Part shown: piece after piece, positions 42,531-53,589 of the stretch
Numbering within the stretch: the stretch's first letter is position 1
How the letters are laid out: each line of letters starts with the position of its first letter
Origin: Verticillium longisporum
Lineage: Eukaryota > Ascomycota > Sordariomycetes > Glomerellales > Plectosphaerellaceae
Direction of reading: 5' to 3'
DNA length: 64,000 nt
Assembly: GCA_019188255.1 (NCBI GenBank)
Contig: JAETXT010000002.1
Location: 5,332,001-5,396,000, forward strand
Program-made: the position numbers and the translations under genes
The notes under the pieces: generated by a model
The model's input: the letters and a program-made list of their open reading frames with translations, nothing else
Told to the model about the DNA's origin: nothing
The model's database searches: none

Positions 42531-44486
42531 TCAAAGACCAGGGCCGGCAAATTCAGCATTCTTCCACCCCAGAGCCCTCTTGACACTCAGCCAGAGCTCA
42601 AACGCTTCCAGCTTGATCTCGACGCGCAAGAAGCCGACCCAGTCCGCCGCAAGTCCAATGGTGTTTGGCGGCCAAAACAAAGAGCCCTGCTTCTTCAGCT
42701 CCTCGACCTGCTCCTCGAAGACGGTGCGCGTGCAGTAACGTGCTAGGATCATGAATGTGCGGATCGGACCCTGGCGGGTGTGAAGGTTCTCATCAAGGGC
42801 ACGTGTGAGGTCGTTTGTCTTGAGGATGAGGAGGATGATGCGCGGAACCTGACCCAGGAGCTGGACAAGGTCGGCCAGCAGGCCCTCGGAAAGAGCATCT
42901 CCCATCTCCTTCTTCTCATCGGCGGTGCGCGTCTGCAAGATGGAGGCGCCCGCATCCTTGCCGTCCTGATCGCTGGCGTGTTTTCCGGAGAGAATGCCGA
43001 AGTCGCGGCCCGTGATTGCGGACGCGAAGATCGGAAACTGCTCGTCAGTGATGTGGGCTACCTCTTTTGCATAACGGCGCATGCGGTCCATGTCGCCATC
43101 GATGACGGCCAGCCACATCTTAGCATAGGAGCGCTGCAGGTCACGAGGGATCTCGCGATACAGGCCGTGGTCGTAGAGAATGATATCAAAATTGTGACCG
43201 CCAACGCGACGACCGCGAGCGTCGTTTTTGCGAATGGCGAGGTTGCCGCCATGAGGATCGCAGTGAAGAGGAGCGCCAGCGCCAAAAATCATTTCGTTGA
43301 AGACGCGTGCCAGGCACGCCGAGACTTCATCACGGTCAATGCCATTGGCGTCGAGGTATTCGAGGTCGTCTAGGCGGTGGCCGGATTCGCGAGCCATGAC
43401 AAGGATGCGCTGCTTGGCCCAAAGGACATCAGGGACCACAAGAGGGTGCTCCGGGAGACGGGCAAAGTGCTGCTGAGTGCGCCTAGCGTTCTCCGCCTCT
43501 TCTGTGAAGTCTAGTTCCTTCGGTAAGGACACATCCATCTCGGAGGAGAGCCACTCTAGATCGTATTCGGGAAAGAAGCGCTTCAGCATCGAGAAAGTAA
43601 ACCTGGTCAAGGCCAGGTCAAGAAGCGCCCACTGGGCAAGCTCCGGGTGCTGAACCTTGACAGCTACGTGCTGCCCAGTCTCCTTGATTGTTGCGGTGTG
43701 CACTTGAGCCAGTGACGCAGCGCCGATTGGCTCGAGAGAAAATTCGCTGAAGAAGTCGAGAATCCCTTGGCCGGTATCCTTGCGGAACATGTTTTCGATC
43801 GATTCGTACGACGAGACGGGGCATTTGTCTTGGAGCGGGATAAAGGTAGTCGTCCACTCTGTCGGGAGAAGATAGTTCATTGCGCTCTACAATCCAATAA
43901 TCAGCATGTCGAACGAGGGTATTGCTACGTGCTGATTTGACGACGTACCAAGTGTTGGCCTAGTTTGATGAAGATGCCTCCATTCTTCTCCAGGACCCTG
44001 AGAGTCCTTCTGGCACATCTTGTATGACAGTCGCTCAAAAGTTTCGAACAGATGTCTTCATCAGATTCGGAATCTCGCTGGTTCAAGGTTGTGCGGTAAC
44101 TATGACACTGTCAGCGCAACAGTTCCGGTCTCATCCCTGCGATAGGCATCGTACTCGTTAATGCAGACAGCAAGCGCCGCCGCGACTCGTCCAGCTCGCT
44201 CTGCAGCATCGTATCCGTACTTGATGTCGTCGGTAAAGGCTAGCACGCCGGCTGTTGCAGCGCCACCTGTCGAGGCGAGAAGGAGAACACCCTTTCGGCC
44301 ATTGCGAGTATTCGGTCTCCCATTTGTCCAAGCCCTCGAGGAATACTTTGCTCGGAAGTTAATAGTCTGAGGCGACTTAGGCCGGCTCAATTGGGTGCGG
44401 CAGGTGGCGCAAGTCCACCCTGGCGTCCATGGTCGCGTGTTGAGCCGGCGCAGTGGGAGTGAAAAGGCGGAGAATGAGGCTTTCAT
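42531..44486 (-). CDS. mcp2: Mcp2/Cqd2-type ABC1 (ADCK) mitochondrial kinase-like protein
   Basis: Three exons (44486-44155, 44099-43949, 43886-42531; introns 55 and 62 nt) give 612 residues. The N-terminus is basic and Ser/Thr-rich (LRRLNTRPWTPGW), a mitochondrial presequence, followed by a hydrophobic span (GVLLLASTGGAATAGVLAF). The ABC1 hallmarks follow: KLGQ (KxGQ motif) formed across the second splice, PIGAASLAQVHTA (Ala-rich loop), VAVKVQHP (lysine), then HCDPHGGNLAIR and YDHGLYREI as catalytic and metal loops. The closest named relative by motif pattern is yeast Mcp2/Cqd2, an inner-membrane protein involved in lipid homeostasis and coenzyme Q distribution, rather than Coq8. Tail-to-tail with rad52, divergent from the antiporter gene (529 bp). 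Confidence 0.87.
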
Positions 44487-45015
44487 TGGGAGGTCGTCCT
44501 GTCGCCACCAATACTCTGACTGAGAAGAGTGAAAGCGGCTGGGAGCATTATCATCTGTAGGGTGTTGTGTCCCAAAGATGCACGGAGCACGAGCGTGTGG
44601 TGGAGGCTAGAGCTGGTGATGTCAACACATGTGACGAACTGTTATTAGTGGCGATCATCAGCAGTTTTTTCTCTACCTTCATCATCAGATTGTCCTAACG
44701 CCTTCGATGCAGCGCCGATCGAACCGTCCCGAGGCCCCACTCCGGTTGGCTATCCGTTTTCTGCCTGTTCAGGGGGCTTCCGTTTTGACCCGCATCTAAC
44801 CTTGGCAGCTTGGCCTCCACCTTGGCCTCCACCGTGAACCAGCCATGCTCACGCGCGGATTTCGATGGGTGCTGTTCCATCATATCTTATTACACTACAA
44901 TCCTAAACATCTTCAATCGCCAACTTCCTTGCACATATTACCAACGTGATCACGCCAACACGCCTATTTAATATCGTATTTCTCATTTGATGGAGTCGTC
45001 AGTCTTCTACCGTTC
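44487..45015. other. divergent promoter, ABC1 kinase / antiporter
   Basis: About 530 bp that must hold both promoters. A/T-rich near the antiporter start (TTTAATATCG at 44966-44975). A 12-bp direct duplication (CTTGGCCTCCAC) occurs around 44808-44832. No gene. Confidence 0.55.
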
Positions 45016-46829
45016 ATGTCATGTCCAGTTGTCAACATGGAATCTTCACTCGCCTACCATGAACCACACATCACGACCATCGTGATCCTTTGCAGTTTCT
45101 TGCTTCTCCTTAATATAATCAATTATGCGCTGGACCGTATTGTTTACTGCGGCCTCATTGGTCAGGTTCTTCTCGGTATCGCCTGGGGCACGCCTGGATT
45201 CCAATGGCTAGAGAGAGACCTCGAGAATGCTGCCATGCAGCTTGGCTACATTGGGCTCTTGTTGATTGTCTACGAAGGTGGGGAGTTTGTCAATAGGGTT
45301 CGCGGATATCGCTGACTCAATCCAGGAGGGCTTGCAACCTCATTCAGATCTTTGAAAGCCACTTTATTCTTGTCAGTGGGAGTTGCAGCCACTGGCATTG
45401 CCGTCCCCATGGGGCTGTCATTCTTCCTTTTGCCCATGATGGGCACAACATCATTGCAGGCATTCGCAGCCGGTGCCGCATTGTGTTCGACAAGTCTAGG
45501 AACCACATTCACCATCTTGGGAACAAGTGGACTCTCTTCCTCGCGTCTTGGGGTTGCATTGACATCCGCAGCCATGATGGACGATGTAGTCGGTTTAATC
45601 ATGGTTCAAGTCATCTCAAATCTTGGGGGCCCATCTTTCGACATAGTCATTGTCATACGGCCCGTCTGTGTGTCACTCGCATTTGCCATTGCAAGCTCGT
45701 TAATCTGCAGATATGCCGTTCTGCCGCTTACCTTGCAGGTCAATTTGGCAAGAGAAAGGCACCGAGGTGGTCGCTTGGACCGCCTCTGTAGTTCCCTAAA
45801 GACAGTATTTGTTCTCCACACGTCGATTCTTCTTGCATTAGTCGTCGGAGGAACTTATGCTGGTACGTCCGGGCTCTTTGCTGCCTACGTCGCGGGAGCA
45901 TCAATCAGCTGGTGGGATTCTGAAGTTCCCCACCCGGCTGCTGGCCAAGCACCTCGTCCGTCTATCGTCAGCCAATGTAGGGTTACTGCGAATGAGAACC
46001 AACCTCGAAGTGATGCAGAAGGTGCTTCTGCCGATCGAGCTCAAAGTTTGTCCTCAACTTCAGGAATGGCTGTTTATAAGAGGTTCTTCGAGAAGGCTGT
46101 CAATCAGATCTTGAAACCGTTCTTCTTCGTAAGTCCTCAAATTCTTCCCAAGGGTGCTGTCCATTAACGCTCACCTACCAGGCTTCCATTGGCTTTTCGA
46201 TTCCTGTTAGCAAAATGTTCTCTGGACCTATCGTCTGGCGCGGAGTAGTCTACTCATTACTCATGGTTGTGGGCAAATTAGCCTGCGGACTTTGGCTCAT
46301 CTCATACATGAGCCCGCTTCAGGGTTTGCTGCGATTTTTCCGAAGGCTATCACTCGTTGATCAACAGAAGAACACAAAGCTCAGCCCTGTGGCTCTCTGT
46401 GAGGGGACACCTCCGGCTGGGAAGGCAGTGGCGGCATCCCGCCCGCCGCAGGATCGTACTGAGGATGTGCCTTTGGAGTCAATGACTCCAGCATCGCAGC
46501 CTGTTCCCGCGCTTCCGCATAACGCCAGCCCCGATCCCAAGATGCCTGTGTCATTGTATCCTGCTTGCATTATGGCTTTCGCTATGGTGGCGAGGGGTGA
46601 GATTGGCTTCTTGATCTCGGCACTAGCAGAGAGCAATGGTGTGCTTGGGCGACAGCCTCATGAAGGGCAACCGTCAGAACTGTTCTTGGTCATCACATGG
46701 GCCATCGCACTCTGCACAATCGGTGGCCCTGTCTGCGTGGGGCTTCTGGTGAAGAGGGTGAACAGGCTGGAAGGTCAAAAGGTCTCAACAGAAGAGGCAA
46801 GCGTCCTGGGAGCCTGGGGTTTCAATTAG
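45016..46829 (+). CDS. CPA2-type Na+(K+)/H+ antiporter
   Basis: Three exons (45016-45277, 45326-46128, 46182-46829; introns 48 and 53 nt) give 570 residues. Hydrophobic segments run through most of the sequence, matching a 10-12 span Na_H_Exchanger domain: IVILCSFLLLLNIINYAL, AMQLGYIGLLLIVYEGG joined across the first splice to LATSF, then LSSSRLGVALTSAAMMDDVV, where the MMDD carries the paired acidic residues of electrogenic CPA2 exchangers. A hydrophilic loop (about 285-345) and a second one (about 420-480) interrupt the domain. ALVVGGTYAGTSGLFAAYVA and PACIMAFAMVARGEIGFLIS are further family-like spans. It probably exchanges monovalent cations for protons at the plasma or an organelle membrane; cation and location are not readable. 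Confidence 0.87.
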
Positions 46830-47245
46830 ATCTAAAAATGCGTGACCTAGCTCCTCGGAGTTCAATAAGCAGCTTGCGCAGGGGCAGCTCACTTTGCAGT
46901 CAACGATAGAAGTTGCGTTCATGTTGCTGTTGGAATGGTGATATGCATATATCCATATGGGAGAAGTACTTCGGTATGTGCATCCCAGCATGTCTTGGAT
47001 GCCCCACGTCTTGACGCGCCGCGTCGGACCGCGACTCAGGGTGGCGTTTCTAAAGTGGTTATCTACCTGCCTGGGTACGGCGACTACTTGCTCTTCCACA
47101 ACAACGACATCGACACCTTGTTCTCTGCCTTCTGCATGCTGCCCCGCTTCACCTGAGTATCCGAGAAAGTCACTCTGCTCAGTATATCATGTTTTCTCTC
47201 GCTCAGACCCGGATCTTTTCAACAGCATTTGACGCTACCAGCAAC
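46830..47245. other. intergenic region
   Basis: About 415 bp between tandem genes. No gene supported; leader sequence of the downstream gene at its 3' end. Confidence 0.5.
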
Positions 47246-48012
47246 ATGCCGTGGACCCATAGCCATCGACCTTCCATTTCCTCACCTCTCTCCTCCTCTC
47301 CCATTCGTGCGACCTCCCCCGCTTCGCCGACAAGACGCACTACTCTGGACTTTTCGAACCGTCAAACACAATCCTCGCCAATTCAAGCATCATCCCCCAA
47401 GTTCAAATACGCGTCGCGACAGACCAAGCCGAATCCAGCAGTCCGTCGTCGTGAAGAAGCTCAAGAGAGCAGGCGAAAGCTGTTCTTGCAGAATGTCCGC
47501 CAGCGTGCTGATGAGCGTAATTACGAGCGAAGGGACATGGAAGGAATTGTAAGTCCACCCCCATTCGCCCATTGCGGCCAACCTGCGACCTCGGCCTTGC
47601 CCTGGGTGCCTTGGATGAATAGAGGCTAATTGATGGCGCGTAGCTTCTCAAATCAAGCTGGGATAAGCAGATGCGGGAGCTCGTTCTCGCAAAGCGACTT
47701 GAGGGTGATGCCGTGTTCTCTGAAGCGGACATCGAAAACGCGGCTGAGCTGCTGATGCAAGAGGAAGCAGCGTCAGAAATCCAGCAGCCACCCGAAAGCA
47801 TCGATGATATGATGGTCGACGAAATGGCTATGCAAGAACAGAGCGAATTGGATGCGCTTGTCATGGCGTACCACGAACCCACCATTAATCAGCAGGCTGC
47901 CTCGACCTCCAGCACAGACGCTCACAGCATGTCCGATGATGAAGACTACGATGCAATCTTTATGGACTTGGTATCACAGCAGGACTTTTCAGAGCAGATG
48001 GATATGTCGTGA
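47246..48012 (+). CDS. unrecognised acidic-tailed fungal protein
   Basis: Two exons (47246-47548, 47644-48012; 95-nt intron GTAAGT...GCGTAG) give 223 residues. I do not recognise the family. The first ~70 residues are Ser/Pro-rich and basic (SSPLSSSPIRATSPASPTRR). A charged helical centre spans about 70-140 (RREEAQESRRKLFLQNVRQR, then SSWDKQMRELVLAKRLEGDA). The tail is very acidic with many Met and Gln (SIDDMMVDEMAMQEQSELDA, SDDEDYDAIFMDLV). The smooth junction of the central helix across the intron supports the model. An upstream in-frame ATG at 47189 is less likely. The architecture would suit a nuclear protein that binds other proteins; that is inference. Tail-to-tail with pex19 (207 bp). 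Confidence 0.75.
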
Positions 48013-48219
48013 TACACACGAAGTTCTAGTTGATTTGGTCATGGTTCTTTGGGTTGGGCGTAAGAGGATACCATTTGTTCGGCGTTTGGGGGAGGAAGCC
48101 GGAAATGCCTGGCATGGAGTTAAGGAAATGATGCGAAAACGTACTTTGAGGCACTCTGGTCGTGCATCCTCATTTTCGTCATCGGGTACATATGTCAATG
48201 TTGAAGTGGAATTGCCCTT

Positions 48220-49378
48220 TTATTGGGGGTTGCAGCTCTCATCCGGTGCTCCGAAAGCCTCCTGGGCTGACGCCATATCCCCTACCAGATCTGACGGCGG
48301 CGAACCTGCGTCTTGCATCTATAGCTTTGTCAGTGACGAAGAACTGCGCTCATCAGAGGCACCACTAACCTTCTGCATCCTCTGCACAATGTACTCCCGA
48401 TCCGCAGGAGTCGAGTCCGAATACGTGGGCTGCTCAAACTTGGCCACGATCTCCTTGACGATCACCTGTTGTTCCTGGTAGCGTTTGAGATCCTCCGCCG
48501 GTGTCTTGTCCTTGTTCTTCTCCATCCATTCCGGGTACTTGTCATGAAGCTCCTTCATCGGCTCGTACAGGATTTCTTTGTTCGTCAGCTGCTCCATCAT
48601 GCCCATTAGCATCTTGGAGAAATCCTCTTCACCACCGGCGCCATCGGGACCTCCGCCTTCGCCCATCTGCTTCATTAGCTCGGCGAGGAAGTCGTCTGAA
48701 GACGAGTCAGCTGCCGCCGCCGTCGCCGAATCACCCGAGGCCTGCATTCGCTCCATCGTTCGTCGAATTGTTTCCTGGAATGAGGCGTCCGCAGCTTGAG
48801 CATCCGCCGAAGCGCCTGGTTGCGCAGGTCCAGACGAAGAGCCAGGTCGCGCTCCTTCACTTGTAGCATCCTGGGCGGTCGCGGCAGCCATCGACTTGAA
48901 CATATCATCGAACTGAGTTTGCATCTCAGGCTGTGAGCACTTTAGCAAGACTTTCAGGCCACACCGAGAATCGGGAAACTTGCGTTCTTCTCTAGCTCGC
49001 CTAGGAGATCAGACATGCCAGCCTGTAGCTGTTTCGCGAATTCTTCATCTCCAAACATGTCTTCTAGGGACTTGTCCGACGTGTCAGGGCCGGAGTTGCC
49101 TCCAGCACTATCGGCCCCGGGCGGTGGCCCAGATGCCGGCCCAGAGGTGCTTTGTCCAGCGGGCCTTTTGGAGAATTCTTCGAGCATATCTGAAGTCCGT
49201 GAGTCTCTGGTCTCATATTTAACAAACTTTTTGGTGTCATACCATCCAGATCATCGAGGTCATCCTCGTCCGGATCAGGGACATCCTCCACAGGAAGCTC
49301 AGGCCTCTTGCCCTCAACTGTAGCAGCAGCAGACTTTGCTTCCACTTCAGGTGCCTTGGCAGCACCGGTATCGCTCAT
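48220..49378 (-). CDS. pex19: Pex19 peroxisomal membrane protein receptor
   Basis: Four exons (49378-49243, 49189-48984, 48930-48370, 48318-48220) give 333 residues. The N-terminus has the acidic DPDEDDLDDLDDMLEEF motif, the Pex3-binding part. The central region is Gly/Ala/Ser-rich, and the folded C-terminal domain (about 210-310) has KEILYEPMKELHDKYPEWME and RYQEQQVIVKEIVAKFE. The last residues CNPQ form a CaaX box for farnesylation, found only after the final exon is added. Pex19 carries newly made peroxisomal membrane proteins to Pex3. Intron 2 (48931-48983) begins GCAAGT and ends CACAG, a GC-AG intron; no GT site gives an in-frame join. Intron 3 uses GTTAGT. Divergent from ubc9 over about 960 bp. 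Confidence 0.93.
48931..48983 (-). other. GC-AG intron in pex19
   Basis: On the minus strand the 53-nt intron starts GCAAGT and ends CACAG, joining GELEKN to PEMQTQF, which matches the Pex19 pattern. The only nearby GT would lead to a stop. GC-AG introns are a small minority in fungi. Confidence 0.8.
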
Positions 49379-50340
49379 CTTGCCGTGACCGCTAGTGTAA
49401 TATGATTTTTGGTGCCGGTTGCCACGACAGAGCATGTGAAGGCAGAAAGGGCGCCAGATGATGGTGTGCGAAATGTGTGAAAGAAGCGCGCAAGTTCCGG
49501 TGACTGAAAAATGAAGCGGCCAGCATAAACAAGTTATGAATGCAAGTTAATGATGAGGCCCTGTCATAAACGCGAGTGAGGTTCGTTGAAGGTGAACTTG
49601 GCCTGCGGAATTCGGTGTCTGGAACCGAAAGAAGCCGCAGCATATGAAAGCGCAAGCCGAGGTGAGAGAAAGTGGTCCATATTGGTGCAGCACCTAGTTC
49701 TCAGTGCATCTCATCCAGCTTGGTGGGGGCGGGGCAGTGACCCCGCTCTCCAAGCACCTGACAGCTGGAACAACTGGCAAGGTGCTGGCAGCGTTCTAGA
49801 GGCTTCACACCACAATGTACAAACACCTGGCGAATACTGCTGGCTGCTTGAGCCGCCTGGACAACTTGCGCAGGTATGGTCTCTGTCATCATATAAGATT
49901 CGATTGATGTTGCCAGTATGCACCAATATGTATTGCAGACTTCCTCTCGTACAGATCCCGTTGTTGAGACTGTCATCAGTTGGGTACAGACTCTTGCTTA
50001 TCAAACCAGAGGAGCAGCTCTCGGCGATAAGAGCACTTTCTGCCAGAATTTAGATACCAAAATCAACACACCGCCTGCCGCTGCCCGCCATTTGCCGTTG
50101 ACTCTCACAGTTGCCGCCTTGCGACTGGCAAAACGTACCACCCGCCACCAAAACTCCAGGCTTTCGGATCTCTGATCGTTGATGACCTGATTTGCCTTCC
50201 TCTCTCTTGACGCAACGCTTGAGCGCCATTTCTCCAGAATCCGACGACCACGTACGCTTGCGCCAGACCAGGCTGTCAAGGGATCCTGATCGCGAACCGC
50301 GTCAGACTTTTGCCGAGATAATCCCAGTAACTAGCAGGAG
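49379..50340. other. divergent intergenic region pex19 / ubc9
   Basis: About 960 bp holding both promoters and leaders. No gene supported. Confidence 0.55.
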
Positions 50341-50998
50341 ATGGCGCTCTGCCAGAACAGACTCCAGGAGGAGAGGTATGTCTTTACAGGCTAGCTTCTC
50401 GACTTGACAGCTTGCTGACGCGTGTACAGAAAGGCGTGGCGGAAGGACCACCCCTTCGGCTTCTACGCAAGGCCAGCTCGCACACCAAATGGAACGCTTG
50501 ATCTGAAGGTGTGGGACTGCGGTATCCCCGGAAAAGAGAAGACAATGTGGGAGAAGGGTCTATTCAAGCTGACCATCACGTTCCCTGATGGTGCGTTGCT
50601 TCCCGATGGGTGACTTGTTTGCCATGGATTATGCTGACCGTCATCTCTATAGAGTACCCTACGAAACCGCCGAAGTGTAGGTCCCTACGATTATGTAGCA
50701 AGTGCTTTCGGTATTTTCGTGCTTTGACTGACATGATATGACAGGCAAGTTCGTCCCTCCGCTTTTCCATCCCAACGTCTACCCCTCCGGAACCGTATGT
50801 TTATCGATTCTCAACGAGGAGGAGGCTTGGAAGCCCGCGATCACTGTCAAGCAGATCCTACTCGGCATCCAAGAGCTGCTGAATACTCCCAACCCGGAAT
50901 CGCCAGCCCAGGCCGAGGCGTATAGTCTCTTCAAGAAGGACAAGAGTGAATACGAGAAGAGAATCCGGAGGGTTGTCAGGGAGAACCCAGCTCCCTGA
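50341..50998 (+). CDS. ubc9: Ubc9, SUMO-conjugating enzyme E2
   Basis: Four exons (50341-50375, 50430-50590, 50653-50676, 50745-50998) give 157 residues, the standard length of Ubc9. The third exon is only 24 nt. Recognisable parts are the N-terminal helix ([20 protein letters not shown]) that contacts [44 protein letters not shown] and the active-site region [20 protein letters not shown] with Cys92, then [18 protein letters not shown]. The HPN asparagine upstream of the cysteine is intact. The enzyme transfers SUMO from the E1 to substrates, mainly in the nucleus. Divergent from pex19 and tail-to-tail with the unrecognised gene at 51843. Confidence 0.96.
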
Positions 50999-51842
50999 TC
51001 GGGATCGTCTCTGGAGTGAGTTGGAGTGACACTGGAGCGACGACTACGAACGTTGATACGATCATCATGCCATAGGGAACGGAGTTGGAGGGAATATCGG
51101 GTTGGCTTTGCTTTACGTTGCTTGGGGCATCCAGAGATTGCTGCTACAGGCCGGAACGGCAGCCTGAATCGGCCAATACAGACATTGTTGTCAGAGTTGT
51201 CGACAGTTTGATAACCTGCGTCGTGATGATGATAACGCAATATTCAATTAAGTGTCGCCTCTCGGCGAGTAGAGATGTCATTCAATACAGGCTGCAAGAG
51301 TCAAGCGGTTAAAGATGTTTGTACACGCCTCCAACCCCACTGTAAACTAGCTTCATCTTCTCCGCCAACTGTGAGCGTGCTGTTTCATCGATGTCATCAG
51401 AGGGCGTTGAGTCATTCTCGCACCCTGCTCTTCAGATTGCCAAGCCGAAGTAACCAGGGGTTTCTGTCGTCTCGAGACGCCAGTCTGAACCGATGTCATG
51501 TTCTGGGTCTTATCTTGATGAGCATGACGCACTAATTAGGGTCAGCATTCTTGTCGCTGTTGCTCAGATTTATCTCAAGTAGGAATTTTAGGTCGGATTC
51601 GCCCAGTGCAGGCTCAGGTACGATACAGGTAGATTACAATAAATAATCCAAACCTCAAAGTGCCTGAAGACTGGTGGTCGAGTTCGTATCTTTGAAATGG
51701 CGGACTGCTTCCGTGGACTGTTAATCTGACCAAAACCTCTTCTCTACATCACACTGGCTCAGGGCTAGAGGAAAGCTTGCACAAAACAAAGTCTCGGGAG
51801 TATGCAGGCGTAATTCTGTAGTGAGGAACCAGAGATTCAGGT
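50999..51842. other. 3' regions between ubc9 and the next gene
   Basis: About 840 bp between convergent stops. It is A/T-richer around 51635-51665 (AATAAATAATCC) and has no supported gene. Confidence 0.5.
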
Positions 51843-52900
51843 TCAGTCGCTATCGTCCTCTGAATCCTGGAAAGGTATCCCAAGGGCCGCCTTCAACTCC
51901 TTCATCCATTGACGAACCGGCTTCTTTCCCTCTCGTAATTCTCTGTAGAACTTCTGCAATGGCTCTGGAAGCAGTCTTGCATCCAAGAAGCCATCGTCGT
52001 CAACATACATTTCCATGTATCCAATCATTGGTAGGGCAAATCCACCAATGCGTTGCCCCGCGTCCCGGGCGTACAGACGTAGAAAGGCTTCGAGTAGAAT
52101 ATGAGACTTTGGTACGATAATTGGATCTTCACCTGACTTAAAGAACCCGGAACCCCGACCCGGTCGCCACGGCGGAAGGCATTGCTGATCGGACGCAAGT
52201 ATGTATGACGAATGGGGCTCGAGTAACGACGGAGACGGCAGAGACTCTCGAAGTGGTGGCATGAACCAAAGGGTCTCGGATTGTAGATAAATCCCTACCG
52301 TGATATCAGAAGTTCTGATGTGGAAATGGAATGCCGGGGGTGGTGTCCTCCTGTCTTTGGAGCTTGTGTGGCAGACCTCCGGGTTCGAACAATGCACCAG
52401 GTCGTCCGACCGAGCTAGAGTCTGCTCTGCAGTCCCTGCACTGTCATTCGGAATGACAAAGTCAATCGACTGGTGGTTTTCAGCCCATGATCTGGAAATC
52501 CCACGTAAAATCAAAAACACTCACACTGACAATGGAGGGTACGCCGTGAACATTGAGAAGGCAGTGACCCCAGAGGACACAGGTAACCTGAGCCGAGAAG
52601 CGATCTCGCGAAATAGAAGCTATGAAGGTTTCTGACACGTCTACCATTGTTGCCTTAATTTTGCGGACGTTCGTCAAGTGCTCGTTGAAATTGTTGCGGG
52701 CGACCTTGAATGCCCACGGATGAGGGTAAGCCAACGTGGACGACCCCGCGGCCGGCTATTGTTGTATGGACCGTGAAAGAATAGGTCATGCTGGAAACCC
52801 TGCATTCCTGTCCGGCCAGGAGACGGGCCCCAGTAACGTCCATCAAATCATCACCGTCTGACAGAGGTTTCTCGTCCTGTACAGTGCACCAGAGGCAATG
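51843..52900 (-). CDS. unrecognised protein, gene model uncertain
   Basis: I do not recognise this protein. The 3' exon (about 52490-51843) is protein-like: it begins SWAENHQSIDFVIPNDSAG and ends with RLYARDAGQRIGGFALPMIG, the acidic MYVDDDGFLDARLLPEPLQK, a helical segment and an acidic DSEDDSD tail. Upstream, AYPHPWAFKVARNNFNEHLT with ATMVDVSE is in one frame (about 52760-52640) and TGARLLAGQECR in another (to about 52900). Possible joins are a 145-nt intron (52636-52492, GTCAGA...TTCCAG) and a 43-nt intron (GTTTCC...AATAG) before the AYPHPW exon; a one-base slip at a G4 run near 52745 is the alternative. The true start is not found. It may be a real gene of 4 or more exons or a damaged one. 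Divergent from asparagine synthetase. Confidence 0.5.
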
Positions 52901-53589
52901 CTGCGAGAGTTATCAGTTGGAGTCATACACTTCATATCACAGCACTAGACTCAGGGATCCAGTCTACAAGCAGCGATGCTGGGATGCATCTGGGTTCCTG
53001 GTAGCCAGACGCCAATCGAACTCAAGGGTGGCCTCGGCACAGGTGACACCGGCGGGCTGGTCCCTTATCGTAGGCCGGTTTAGGTAATACGGAGCAGGTA
53101 GCGAGGGCAATTCAACGACGTGGCCAATGAATGCGCCGGCCGAGATCGGGGAGCTTCACCAACTAAACTCGGTTGGGGATGACCTTAGCGCCCCGTGGGC
53201 AATCGCGGGCAGTTATCAGCACACACGGGCGGAGGCAGAAGAAGAAAAGGTGCCTGTTTGAGAGCCTTCACCGACCAGGTAGTAAGGTGAAGTGGGCAAG
53301 GCAAGACGAGGTCGAGCCTAGTGTAATTCTGGCATTGGCATTCACAATGGAGAACACGGTCGCAGAAAAACGGGCTGGCTCGGGGCGGCGACCATTGGAA
53401 CGAGAGGAAGAGTCATAACCTCTCGCCCAAGCCCATCCCACCTTTTAGTCGCGCCTCGCCTCCTGGAAATAAAAAAGTTTGGGCCTACTGAGCCACCAGA
53501 CACACACTTCTCCCCTTCCCCAACTCCTGCTTGATTCTTTACCAGAGATACCCTCGACCGTAGCTCTTCTTTTTCACACAGTCGCCATC
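52901..53589. other. promoter region of asparagine synthetase
   Basis: About 690 bp. It carries a TGACTC word on the minus strand (53410-53415), an A-rich TATA-like tract (GAAATAAAAAAG near 53465) and a C/T-rich leader. The start exon of the minus-strand gene may also lie here. Confidence 0.5.
53410..53415 (-). promoter_or_regulatory. possible CPC1/Gcn4-type site (TGACTC)
   Basis: GAGTCA on the plus strand, TGACTC on the minus, 175 bp upstream of the asparagine synthetase start. Asparagine synthetase genes are classic targets of amino-acid control through Gcn4/CPC1, which binds TGACTCA. This copy lacks the final A (followed by T), so it is a half-good match. Confidence 0.35.
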
